NCBI GenBank assembly: GCA_943788095.1 | Contig: CALSOZ010000006.1 | Coordinates: 45,559-109,558 of the forward strand | Source: an uncultured Flavobacteriaceae bacterium | Lineage (GTDB): Bacteria; Bacteroidota; Bacteroidia; Flavobacteriales; Flavobacteriaceae | Length of the DNA stretch: 64,000 nt | Direction: 5' to 3' | Shown here: positions 11,801-21,990 of the stretch, in pieces | How the letters are laid out: the number at the start of each line of letters is the position of its first letter | How positions within the stretch are numbered: position 1 is the stretch's first letter | Translations under genes and position numbers: made by a program | The notes under the pieces: generated by a model | What the model saw: only the letters and a program-made list of their open reading frames with translations | The model's database searches: none | What the model was told of the DNA's origin: nothing

Positions 11801-12200
11801 ATAACACTTTTTCAAAAAGTGCTTCTGGATAGGTGACAATTAAAGCTGGTTTTTTTTGAGAATTAATCCGACTGAGTACCTCAGCACGCATCAAAACATT
11901 GGCATTGTCTGTTTCTTCAATTTGATAGGCCCTTCGATAGCTTCCAGGATAAAACAAAACCTCTTTATCATCCAATAACACCTCAAAATCATTTAGGTGA
12001 TAGGCAGCTTCTTCCTTGGTATCAAAGATTAATAAAAACGGCTGGTTAACTGTTTTAAACACACTCGAAATTGTAAACGATACAGACGACCCTAAAGCAC
12101 CTTTCAAATGTATTTTTTCTTTAGATTTGGATATGAGAGCGCTCAGTTTTTGATGAATCAAAGACTGTTGAAAACGCTGAGAAAGAATCTTTTTACTCAA
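8856..12200 (-). CDS. mfd: Transcription-repair coupling factor
   Basis: 1114 aa uninterrupted; [66 protein letters not shown]; start codon appears to be TTG. Confidence 0.97.
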   Translation of the reverse strand: [1114 protein letters not shown]

Positions 12201-12326
12201 AAAAAATTTTTGTGCAAATATATAATAATACTTTAGGAGTGGACTGTATTAAGGCGTTATAAAACATGAAAATTCTTTATTATGATTTAAAAAAAATGTA
12301 GGTTTGTATCCCAAATTTTAATACTT

Positions 12327-12764
12327 ATGTCGATATCAGATTTATTTAGTAGTGGTTTCAATAAACGAAATCAAGATCATTTTGCTTCCATAGTCAGAGT
12401 TGCCATGAGCGATGGTTCTATAAACGAAGAAGAAAAATTGTTTTTAGACCGGCTTGCTCGAAATTTAAACATCTCAAAAGAAAGCTATGCAGCCATTTTA
12501 AAAGATTACGATACGCATCCGATCAATCCACCCGCAACACAAGAAAGTCGAATTGAGCGTCTTTACGATTTAGCTCGGATGGTTTATTTGGATCATATTA
12601 AAAATGAGGATGAAGTGAAAATTTTATCCAAGTTGGCCATCGGCCTTGGAATTGATTACCATATCGTCTCGGAAGTTGTAGAGAAATCATTAATTTTGGT
12701 TTCAGAAAAAGCAGATTTTGAGACGTTTGAGGAACAACTGAAAAAACTGTTTCGGATTAGATAG
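12327..12764 (+). CDS. TerB-like (tellurite resistance B family) protein
   Basis: VAMSDGSINEEEKLFLDRLARNLNISKE. Confidence 0.7.
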   Translation: MSISDLFSSGFNKRNQDHFASIVRVAMSDGSINEEEKLFLDRLARNLNISKESYAAILKDYDTHPINPPATQESRIERLYDLARMVYLDHIKNEDEVKILSKLAIGLGIDYHIVSEVVEKSLILVSEKADFETFEEQLKKLFRIR

Positions 12765-13641
12765 TCCCAGGTTTTGATCCATTTACTAAAATACGCATGA
12801 GACCTTCTTGTGCGACTGAAGCGATTAAATTTCCTTTGGAATCAAAGATACTACCCCGTGAAAACCCTCTTGAGTTTGAAGCGCTTGGGCTGTCAATTGC
12901 ATACAAGAGCCAGTCGCTAATATCAAAATCTCTATGAAACCAAAGCGCGTGGTCTAAACTCGTATAAAATACTTCTTTGGTATTCAGAAACTCGCGATGT
13001 GGCATCGATGCTGGACGCAAAATATTATAGTCCGATGCATAGGCTAATAACTGATGCTGAAGTGGGATATTTGTGATGACATCCTCGCAAGTTTTAAACC
13101 ATATATTATCATAAGGTGGGCTGTTTTTAACCAACTTCGTCAGCATATTATCTACGGGTTTAAATTCGAAAATTTTTGGTAAAAACGATTTATAACGTTT
13201 ATAAGTGTCTGGAATGACCTTCTTAAATTCTTCAATTTGCACATGACTATCCATCAATTTTTCAGGTGGAAATACATTGGGCATTGAAATTTGGTGATCG
13301 ACACCTTCCTGTTTTAATTGAAAGGATGCTGACATATTAAAAATAGCCTTTTCATTTTGAAAAGCAACCACACGTCGGGTGGTAAAACTTCCACCATCTC
13401 TGATCACATCCACTTCATATTTTATTGGAACATCAATATTTCCTCCCAAAATAAAGTAGGCATGCATAGAATGTGCAATTCGATCATCTGGAACCGTTTG
13501 ATAGGCCGCGTGTAGCGACTGCGCTAAAACTTGCCCCCCAAATACGCGCCCCCAAGGGGCTTTATAATTTTTACCAATAAAAGTGTGATCGTTCATTTTC
13601 TCGAGGGTTAATAACTCGATAAGTTCAGATAGGGATTTCAT
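12757..13641 (-). CDS. tesB: Acyl-CoA thioesterase II
   Basis: WGRVFGGQVLAQSLHAAYQTVPDDRIAHSMHAYFILGG ... SLDHALWFHRDFD. Confidence 0.93.
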   Translation of the reverse strand: MKSLSELIELLTLEKMNDHTFIGKNYKAPWGRVFGGQVLAQSLHAAYQTVPDDRIAHSMHAYFILGGNIDVPIKYEVDVIRDGGSFTTRRVVAFQNEKAIFNMSASFQLKQEGVDHQISMPNVFPPEKLMDSHVQIEEFKKVIPDTYKRYKSFLPKIFEFKPVDNMLTKLVKNSPPYDNIWFKTCEDVITNIPLQHQLLAYASDYNILRPASMPHREFLNTKEVFYTSLDHALWFHRDFDISDWLLYAIDSPSASNSRGFSRGSIFDSKGNLIASVAQEGLMRILVNGSKPGTI

Positions 13642-13761
13642 AGTTTAATGAATTTTGGCAAAAATAGTCTTTTGAAAGTAAAATGGCTTTTTTATACTTT
13701 TAACAATCTGTTAAATTTTTTGTAACATTGACTGAAATTTACAGTCTTATACATAAAGCTT

Positions 13762-14259
13762 ATGGACATTTTTTTAATTTGTATTGCTGCATTCCTAATG
13801 ATTTTAGGAATCATTGGAAGTATTCTTCCGGTATTACCGGGACCACTCACGAGTTGGGTTGGGCTTTTGGTGTTACATTTTACACCCATCATCGAAGTTA
13901 GTCAGAAAACCATCATCATCACACTCATTATTGCTGTTTTAATCTGGATTTTAGACTACATCATTCCAGCTATGGGCACTAAAAAATTTGGTGGATCAAA
14001 AGCGGGAATGATTGGCACAACTGTTGGATTAGTGATTGGAATCCTCGCTCCTATTCCTGGCGGTATTATTATAGGCCCTTTTCTTGGAGCCCTTATCGGT
14101 GAATTTCTAAACAAGGCAGATAGCAAAACAGCCGTTAAAGCGGCGTTTGGGAGTTTACTCGGGTTTTTAACCTCCGCATTTATAAAATTTATCGTCGCCG
14201 TGATTTATTTAGGACTTTTTATTTCGATTCTTTGGGATCATAAATCTGTTGTATTCTAA
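13762..14259 (+). CDS. DUF456 domain membrane protein
   Basis: GIIGSILPVLPGPLTSWVGLL, GTTVGLVIGILAPIPGGIIIGPFLGALIGE. Confidence 0.85.
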   Translation: MDIFLICIAAFLMILGIIGSILPVLPGPLTSWVGLLVLHFTPIIEVSQKTIIITLIIAVLIWILDYIIPAMGTKKFGGSKAGMIGTTVGLVIGILAPIPGGIIIGPFLGALIGEFLNKADSKTAVKAAFGSLLGFLTSAFIKFIVAVIYLGLFISILWDHKSVVF

Positions 14260-14345
14260 TACTCAAAGTTTTTAACAAAATTTTTAATCGTTTTTTTTCT
14301 AATTTATCTTAATTTCACAAACTAATCCTAATAATTTATTTCACT

Positions 14346-16582
14346 ATGAACAAGTATATTTCCATTCTATTTTGTGGTTTATTTCTCCTATCGACTGCTG
14401 TTATAGCGCAAGAGGAAGAACCTTCTAACTACAACTATAACGATGCTTTTGGGCACGATTTTTATAGTAAAAACGGAACCGCTACGCGCTCTGCTAGTGG
14501 CAAACCAGGCCATGCCTATTGGCAAAATAGCGCCGATTATTCAATCGATGTTAACTTAAATGAAACGACGAAAGAAATTTCAGGATCTGAAATTATTACC
14601 TATACCAATAACAGTCCCGATACTCTAGAGTTTTTATGGATGCAATTGGATCAAAATTTATTTAAAAAAGACTCTCGTGGAAATGCAATTATCCCAGTAC
14701 GTGGAAGCAGAAACGGCGCTAAAGGTCAAGATTTTGATGGTGGCTATGGCATCAATACCATTAAACTTCTTTACAAAAAGGGCGACGTTCTACAGAAGTT
14801 GATGCGTCTACTCCATTATTGATACTCGTATGAAAATTAACCTTCCAAAAGCCTTAGAGGCAAATGGTGGTTCTGTTGGCATAAAAATTGATTTCTCATT
14901 TACTTCACCAGATTATGGCTCGGATCGAATGGGCGTTCTTGAAACCAAAAATGGACGTATTTTTACTCTTGCACAATGGTATCCAAGGATGTGTGTTTAT
15001 GACGATGTGAGCGGATGGAATACTCTTCCTTACCTTGGTGCTGGCGAGTTCTATTTAGAATACGGAACCTTTGATGTTAACATTACAGCCCCTGCAAGCC
15101 ACCTCGTTGTTTGTTCTGGAGCACTTTTAAACCCATCTGAGGTTTACACGGCTGAACAACAAAATAGATTGAAAAAAGCAGAAAGCAAGTGATGCCACGG
15201 TCATGATTCGATCGGAGGCAGAAGTCACTGATCCGAATTCAAGACCAACGCGCACGTATCTACCTTAACATGGAAGTTTAGAATCGAAAATGCAAGAGAT
15301 GTCGCTTGGGCTTCCTCTGCTTCTTTTATTTTGGATGCTGCACGTATCAACTTACCGAGTGGAAAACCAACCTTAGCCATGTCTGTATACCCTGTAGAAA
15401 GTGTGGGACAAGATGCATGGACACGCTCTACCGAATACACCAAAGCTTCTATTGAACATTACTCTGAGAAATGGCTCGAATACCCGTATCCTGCTGCGAT
15501 TAATGTTGCTGGGAATGAAGGTGGTATGGAATATCCAGGTATTGTATTTTGTAATTATGAATCTAAAGCTGCTTCTTTGTGGGGTGTAACCGATCACGAA
15601 TTTGGTCACATTTGGTTTCCAATGATTGTGGGCTCAAACGAGCGTTTACACGCTTGGATGGATGAAGGTTTTAACACCTTTATCAACTCATTAAGTAGCG
15701 CCGCTTTTAATGACGGAGAATATAAGGATCCCGAACGAAATATGCACCGTTTTTCGAGTGTCCTAGTTAATAACAATCTAGAACCTGTTTATACATCCCC
15801 AGATAATTTAAAAGAAAGAAACTTAGGTATTTTAGCGTACTATAAGCCTGGCGCTGGACTATCACTCCTGCGCGAACATATTTTAGGACCTGAGCGTTTT
15901 GATGAAGCTTTTAAGGCCTACATTAACCGTTGGGCGTACAAACACCCAACGCCAGATGATTTCTATAGAACCATTGAGAATGTAGTCTGGTGAAGACTTA
16001 AGATGGTTTTGGAGAGGCTGGTTTGTAAACAGCTGGAAACTTGACCAAGCCATTACCGAAGTTAAATATGTTAAAAATGATCCAACTCAAGGCGCATTGA
16101 TTACCATAGAAAACTTAGAAAAAATGCCAATGCCGGTCGTTTTAGAATTTAAAACTAAAAGTGGTGAGGTCACAAGACAAACACTTCCAGTTGAAATTTG
16201 GAAGCGTAATACTTCATGGACTTTTAAGCACGATTCTACTGAAGAATTGGCAAAAGTGGTCATTGACCCCGATTATGTCTTACCCGATTCAAATTCAAAA
16301 AATAACAAATGGAAGGCTAGTGACGGCACCGCTATTGTAGAAATATTGACTGGATATACAGGTAACTACAGCTCTCCAGTGTTTCCAATGAAAGTTACTG
16401 TTGTTGAAAACAATGACGTCCTTGAATTACAACTTGAAGGCCAACCCCCGTTGCCTTTAGAAAATGAAGGTGGTGGTGTATTTGTGATGGAAGAGGCTAG
16501 ACTCAAGATTCAATTTAATGAAGAGAAAAATAAATTTAAACTAGACGCAGATGGTCAATCATTTGAGTTTACGAAAGAATAA
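14346..16582 (+). CDS. M1 family metallopeptidase, frameshifted (apparent indels near 14.78, 14.81, 15.19, 15.26 and 15.98 kb)
   Basis: Signal peptide; collinear pieces including [32 protein letters not shown]; single-base corrections join the reading frames. Confidence 0.8.
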
Positions 16583-16614
16583 ATAAAGACTAAACTTGGG
16601 TATTAAAACCTAAT

Positions 16615-16647
16615 CAACAAAGGCGATCCAATGGGTCGCCTTTGTTG
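16615..16647. terminator. Bidirectional intrinsic terminator
   Basis: CAACAAAGGCGA-TCCAATGGG-TCGCCTTTGTTG perfect 12-bp stem between convergent genes. Confidence 0.8.
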
Positions 16648-16665
16648 TATTTAAAACTGTTAAAA

Positions 16666-18303
16666 TCAATACTTGATTAGTTTATGAACAGAAGATTCTA
16701 TGGCGTTAGTTAACGTTAAAACATAGAGTCCATTTTGTAAATTTTGAGTTTGCACTTTTGCGTTTCCGTTTATAAACTCAAGAGTCCCTCTAAGAACGCG
16801 TTGTCCGAGGTAATTCCTTAATTCATACGAGGTCTCTAAATGTTGATTTTCGGACTTCACAAAGAACTCTATTTTAAACGGATTTGGATATACAGACCAT
16901 TCGGCAAGAGTTTCGTTCGGAACATTTAAACTGCCATCATAGCAACTTTCAGGGACCAAAAATTCTGATTTAATCAACTCTGGAATTTTTGAATCTGTAA
17001 AGCTTTCACTGTTCATATTCCCTACAAAAGTGGCGTCTACCATGGCATCATTAGAGCCTAGAAAATCTTGCATAATGGTTGCAAAAGTTTGCCTATAATC
17101 ATATTGAACCGATTGTATTTGAAAATTATTAGATGAAACCGCTTCACTCAAATCAACATTCACCCCAGAAACTCCACTTTTAACCGGTTTTCCAAAAGCA
17201 AAAACAGGCGCAACTTCCCCATGATCTGTTCCTAAACTACCATTTTCTTGGGCTTTTCTTCCAAATTCTGAGAAGGTAATTCCCAAAACATCATCTGCTA
17301 AACTATCGGAATTCAAATCTGACATAAATGCCTCAATAGCTCCCGATAATTCTGCCATTAACTCATAGTGTTTTCCTTGCACATCGCCGGAAGCTTGGTT
17401 TTGATCGTTATGCGTATCAAACCCTCCAATTTTAACCATAAATACTTTAGACTGAATGCCGCCACGCATCAATCTAGCGACCGTTTTTAGCTGATCTGCA
17501 AGATCTGAATCGGGGTAGGTCGTAGCCGCACTGTTGGATCCCGCACTAAATGAATTAGAAATAACTTGTGAGTATTGATTAGAAAGTGCATCGACGTCTA
17601 TTATATGCTGAAGTTCTATTCCGTAGTGTGAATTTGGAATGTTTTCTGGTGGATTTCCTGCCAAACCGCTCAAAACCGAGTAGAAATTTTCCGAATCTTG
17701 ACCATTGATATTTAAAGCCAGTCCGTGCTCGACGACGCCATGAAACCCAAGGTTTGTGTTTTGTGATCCAATTTGAATTCCTAGTGGATAGTTTGCTGGT
17801 ATTAAGTCCGCATAAGTTTGCTCCATAAAACGACCAATCCAACCACTATCCTTTCCATTAGTCCAATTACTACCATCGTTGCCAGTGGCATAAATATCTT
17901 GAGATGCAAAATGACTTTTATTTTGAGATGGGTAGCCTACCGATTGAATAATTCTGAGTTGATCTGCTGCATATAAATCTTTTAATCCTGAAAGCGCAGG
18001 ATGTAATGCAATATCTTGATTTGTACCTGCTAAACTAGAGTCAATCTGATTTAAGGGAAGGTATAAAGATGACGGAATATGAATGTTTGGACGTAAGGTT
18101 TGATAGTCGGTAAAACCACTGATAGGAATGACCGTGTTAAGTCCATCATTTCCACCAGAGAGTTCGATCAAAACTAATTTTCTGTTTGAGACATCACAAT
18201 TAAAAAATGAATTCATTAATTTTAAAGAGGCATTCACTTGAAAAGGCATAAGTCCAATCGCGGAAGCCGTTGATGATAGTTTTATAAATTGTCTTCTTTT
18301 CAT
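16666..18303 (-). CDS. DUF1501 domain protein with T9SS type A sorting domain
   Basis: MKRRQFIKLSSTASAIGLMPF; LVLIELSGGNDGLNTVIP; C-terminal SVYPNPFKIEFFVKS...NGLYVLTLTN. Confidence 0.9.
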   Translation of the reverse strand: MKRRQFIKLSSTASAIGLMPFQVNASLKLMNSFFNCDVSNRKLVLIELSGGNDGLNTVIPISGFTDYQTLRPNIHIPSSLYLPLNQIDSSLAGTNQDIALHPALSGLKDLYAADQLRIIQSVGYPSQNKSHFASQDIYATGNDGSNWTNGKDSGWIGRFMEQTYADLIPANYPLGIQIGSQNTNLGFHGVVEHGLALNINGQDSENFYSVLSGLAGNPPENIPNSHYGIELQHIIDVDALSNQYSQVISNSFSAGSNSAATTYPDSDLADQLKTVARLMRGGIQSKVFMVKIGGFDTHNDQNQASGDVQGKHYELMAELSGAIEAFMSDLNSDSLADDVLGITFSEFGRKAQENGSLGTDHGEVAPVFAFGKPVKSGVSGVNVDLSEAVSSNNFQIQSVQYDYRQTFATIMQDFLGSNDAMVDATFVGNMNSESFTDSKIPELIKSEFLVPESCYDGSLNVPNETLAEWSVYPNPFKIEFFVKSENQHLETSYELRNYLGQRVLRGTLEFINGNAKVQTQNLQNGLYVLTLTNAIESSVHKLIKY

Positions 18304-18314
18304 TCGTCTGCGAG

Positions 18315-20005
18315 TTACATCAATTGAAATTCTGGAGCATTAATCATTTTAGAAAATAGGGCATCGAGGCGTATTTTGACTTGCACATCAACACCCGTTT
18401 GGAGGTAGTTAATCCAAGCTGAGTTCCAATATGAGGGATCCAATTCGTTCAGGACCGTCATAAAATAGTCGATTCTGCTTTGGTCTATGGATTCGCAATA
18501 GAGCAATTCTGAAATTTCGGTCACTAAAGTCTGAGCATCACTTGCTAAGGAAAAATTTCCAGAATTATGAACATAATCGACGCTGTTAAACAACACCCAA
18601 ATATTGGTATTTGGGCTGCTAATTTTATTTTTTCCAGAGATAAAGCATTCTATAAGTTTATACCTTGAAATAATAGTATTGGACGAAAACCAACTACGAT
18701 CCAAGTCGGGCGTTTGGTAATCCCCGGATAGCCGGCGACTGTTTCAGGCGAAAATGGATTCATTCCAGCCCCAGCGAAATATCCGAAATAGCAAAAATTA
18801 AAATAAAATTTATAAAAATGTTCGTGGTCGGTAGTCCATGCCAATGGCGGATTTGCACTGCTTGCGGCTGGGTTTGGTAAATCGATTTGTAACAAACTCA
18901 ACGTTTCACTTAAAAGTTGAATCGGGTTTTTGACAATACTTCCTATAATTTCATTTGAACTATCTGAATCGTCTTCATCATAAAAATGTTCTGACTTTAA
19001 AAGCGTTTTAAGAACTTCTAACAAGTTGTAATCAGATGCAATTAACTGAGCTGAGAGCGGACTAATGATATCATCTTCCACTTCTTGATCCCATTCACTT
19101 TTTACAAAATACCTGTAAAGTTTTCTAACATATGCCTTCGCCGTTGCCTCTTGCGCAAATACCATTTCTACAAAATCGTCTAACTCCTGTTTGATGCCAG
19201 CCTCATTGGATTGTCCTGCAATTGTTTGATTGTTAAACGCATTACTGAACGTTTTAGAACCCGAATTATGTTGAGAAACTAAGGCATACCCCATTGGAAT
19301 TCCCGTATCGGGATCGATGACGTCTCTGTTGGGTTTCATTTTAATTCCAGAAAAAACTTTAGCGGTAGTTTGAATATCCGTTTCGTTATAATTCGTGTAA
19401 TCTCCATCGCCTATTTGAGGTCCTTTAAGAATTGTAAAAAGCTCAAGAAATTCGCGGGCATAATTCTCATTTGGATTGTTTTTATTATTAGCCGTATTAT
19501 CTAAATAATTTAGCATTCCATTGTCATAAGTAATTTTTTTGGCGAGTGTTTTAATGTTTCCAAAAGCATAGAACTCTAGCAACTTTAGATAGTCATAAAA
19601 AAAGGAAGACTTCCCAACGCCATTATCCTTTGACACCGTAAAAGTCGTATGTAAAAAAAAGATGAGTTTATGCTTAAGGTTATTTTGTTTATAGGCGTTG
19701 TACCACCACCATCCAGAGAGTATTCCTCGCTTTCGAAACTGTCCAAAAGGAAAATCCGAAGGTACTTTATTAGGCGTGTGTATCCAAAAATCATCCGATA
19801 CACCGGTTTGAGAATTTACTTTCAAGTCATAAGGATCTTCCCAAAAAACAGTTGGTTCTACCGTGAGTTGAACCAATGCTTGCTCGGGAGTCAGCATTGC
19901 GAACTGATCTAACACGGCTTTAGAATATTGGAAACAACTGCGTCTAAGTAAGTGCTTCGCTTTTCTGACGCCTAAAATTGACGTTGAAGAATTTAATGAT
20001 GCCAT
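18315..20005 (-). CDS. DUF1800 domain protein, one apparent frameshift at about 18.65-18.70 kb
   Basis: KAKHLLRRSCF, HTTFTVSKD, NENYAREFLELFT; ORFs 18650..20005 and 18315..18704 are collinear. Confidence 0.85.
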
Positions 20006-20395
20006 TTGTTTTTTGTTGAACCTTTGCTATTAAAATTTACACAATATATGATAAAAAATTATAATAACCATTTGACTACAATTTTGGACAAAGGTTTAAA
20101 GTGATAAAAGAAAAGTTAGAGTGATTGTGACTTTCTGAGAACGTTGAGTCTCTAAATAAAAGAAATGTGTATGCGAACTCTATTGGCGGTCATTTGACTG
20201 TTTCAAGGTTGCCTATTTAGAAGGATTGGATGGCTAGACAACTTTAAAACACGTCGAATCCTTAATATTTAGATATAAAAAAAGCCCTCCTTTTAAGGAA
20301 AGCTTCTCACTGGTTTTGTCACAAACCACGGATAATCATATGATTATCACAACACAACATCTTTTTTACTATTGTATTTACTTAAAAATACTTAG

Positions 20396-20469
20396 CGGTC
20401 TGGACGGGACTCGAACCCGCGACCCCCTGCGTGACAGGCAGGTATTCTAACCAACTGAACTACCAAACC
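20396..20469 (-). tRNA. tRNA-Asp(GTC)
   Basis: Reverse complement GGTTTGGTAGTTCAGTTGGTTAGAATACCTGCCTGTCACGCAGGGGGTCGCGGGTTCGAGTCCCGTCCAGACC(G) folds as a cloverleaf; anticodon GTC in CTGTCAC. Confidence 0.96.
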
Positions 20470-20550
20470 GTTGCGTTATTGCGGTGCAAATATACACTGC
20501 ATTTTTCATTTTACAACTATTTTTGACTTTATTTTCAAGTAAAATGAAAA

Positions 20551-21480
20551 TTAAATAAATTTCTGTCGCTCCACCATAAAAGTGGTCAATATTTTATCAA
20601 AACCTTGTTGAATATCCACCCCAACATAGTTGATTTTATACTGCCCACACTTCAAACGTAAGTCCTTGAAATAGGTCGCTATAGCGGCTTCATAATTGGC
20701 TTGCAATGCTTCTGGATATAAATCTACAGACCCTCCAGACTCGACATCCACAAAGCGTTTTGGGGTGTTATCAAACTTAAAATTATATTCTGTGGCTTTG
20801 TCATACACATGAAACAACACCAATTCGTGCTTATTGTGTTTCAAATGGCGTAATGCTTCAAATAGTTTTTGGGCGTCTTGGTCGGGCTGAAGCATGTCTG
20901 TAAACAAAAAAATCAACGAACGACGGTGTAATTTTTCTGCGATTTGATGTAAGACTTCAAACGTTTGGGTTCCCACATCTTTTTGAGGTCGGTTCACAGT
21001 CGTGTTTAAGCGGTCCATCAGCATTTGACGGTGGCGTTCACTTCCCTTTTCTGGGGCATAGGAGTCAATCGCATCCGAATAAATGCTCAACCCGACGGCA
21101 TCGCGTTGTTTTTTTAAAAGCTGCATCATAGCAGCAGCAGCTAAGGCCGAAAAACTAATTTTATTTAAATGACCAATAGAAGGCTGGTCGCATTTTGGAT
21201 AATGCATCGAGCTGCTATTATCCAAAATCAGATGACACCGCAAGTTAGTTTCTTCATCATAACGTTTGGTGTATAATTTGTCCGTTTTGGCAAACAACTT
21301 CCAATCGATATGGCGGGTACTTTCGCCATTATTATAAATTTTATGTTCGGCAAATTCCGCAGAAAACCCATGAAAGGGACTTTTATGCATGCCAGAAATA
21401 AACCCCTCTACAATGGATTTGGCTAATAAATCAAAGTTTAAAAACCCGGAGACTTCTTGTAATTCCTTTTGAATATCCAT
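20551..21480 (-). CDS. DUF58 domain protein
   Basis: GFISGMHKSPFHGFSAEFAEHKIYNNGESTRHIDWKLFAKTDKLYTKRYDEETN. Confidence 0.95.
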   Translation of the reverse strand: MDIQKELQEVSGFLNFDLLAKSIVEGFISGMHKSPFHGFSAEFAEHKIYNNGESTRHIDWKLFAKTDKLYTKRYDEETNLRCHLILDNSSSMHYPKCDQPSIGHLNKISFSALAAAAMMQLLKKQRDAVGLSIYSDAIDSYAPEKGSERHRQMLMDRLNTTVNRPQKDVGTQTFEVLHQIAEKLHRRSLIFLFTDMLQPDQDAQKLFEALRHLKHNKHELVLFHVYDKATEYNFKFDNTPKRFVDVESGGSVDLYPEALQANYEAAIATYFKDLRLKCGQYKINYVGVDIQQGFDKILTTFMVERQKFI

Positions 21481-21548
21481 AGGTCCTAAACTAAAAAAGG
21501 TTTATCAATAAGACAAACCTTTTTAAACTTCTTTTCAAAAAGAAGTAC

Positions 21549-21866
21549 TTATAGTAATGCGTCAATCGCTTCGGTATATACGTTTTTTGGAGAAACCCCA
21601 ACTTGACGCCCTACCACTTCACCGTTTTGAAACACCAACACGGTTGGAATATTTCGTACGCCATATTTAGCTGCAAATTCTTGGTTTGCATCAACATCTA
21701 CTTTTCCTACAACGGCTTTGTCACCGTATTCAGTACTAATTTCTTCGATGATAGGCCCTACCATTCGACATGGACCACACCATGCTGCCCAAAAATCAAC
21801 TAAAACTGGTTTTGTGCTTTTTAAGACGGTTTCTTCAAAAGTTGCGTCTGTGATTTCTAATGCCAT
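21549..21866 (-). CDS. trxA: Thioredoxin
   Basis: VLVDFWAAWCGPCRMVGPIIEEI. Confidence 0.97.
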   Translation of the reverse strand: MALEITDATFEETVLKSTKPVLVDFWAAWCGPCRMVGPIIEEISTEYGDKAVVGKVDVDANQEFAAKYGVRNIPTVLVFQNGEVVGRQVGVSPKNVYTEAIDALL

Positions 21867-21990
21867 ACTCTTTATTTTTTAAATACTATTTATTATTGAT
21901 TGAATGACAAAATTAATTAAAAATATTACCAAATCAACACCCCTTATGATTTGTTTTACTTATAACTGGATTGTTGATCGTTATAAGTCT

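Noticed and set aside
16666-20005. DUF1501/DUF1800 pair as a novel system
   Set aside because: This pairing is widely found as a conserved two-gene unit in bacteria; only the T9SS tail is lineage-specific.
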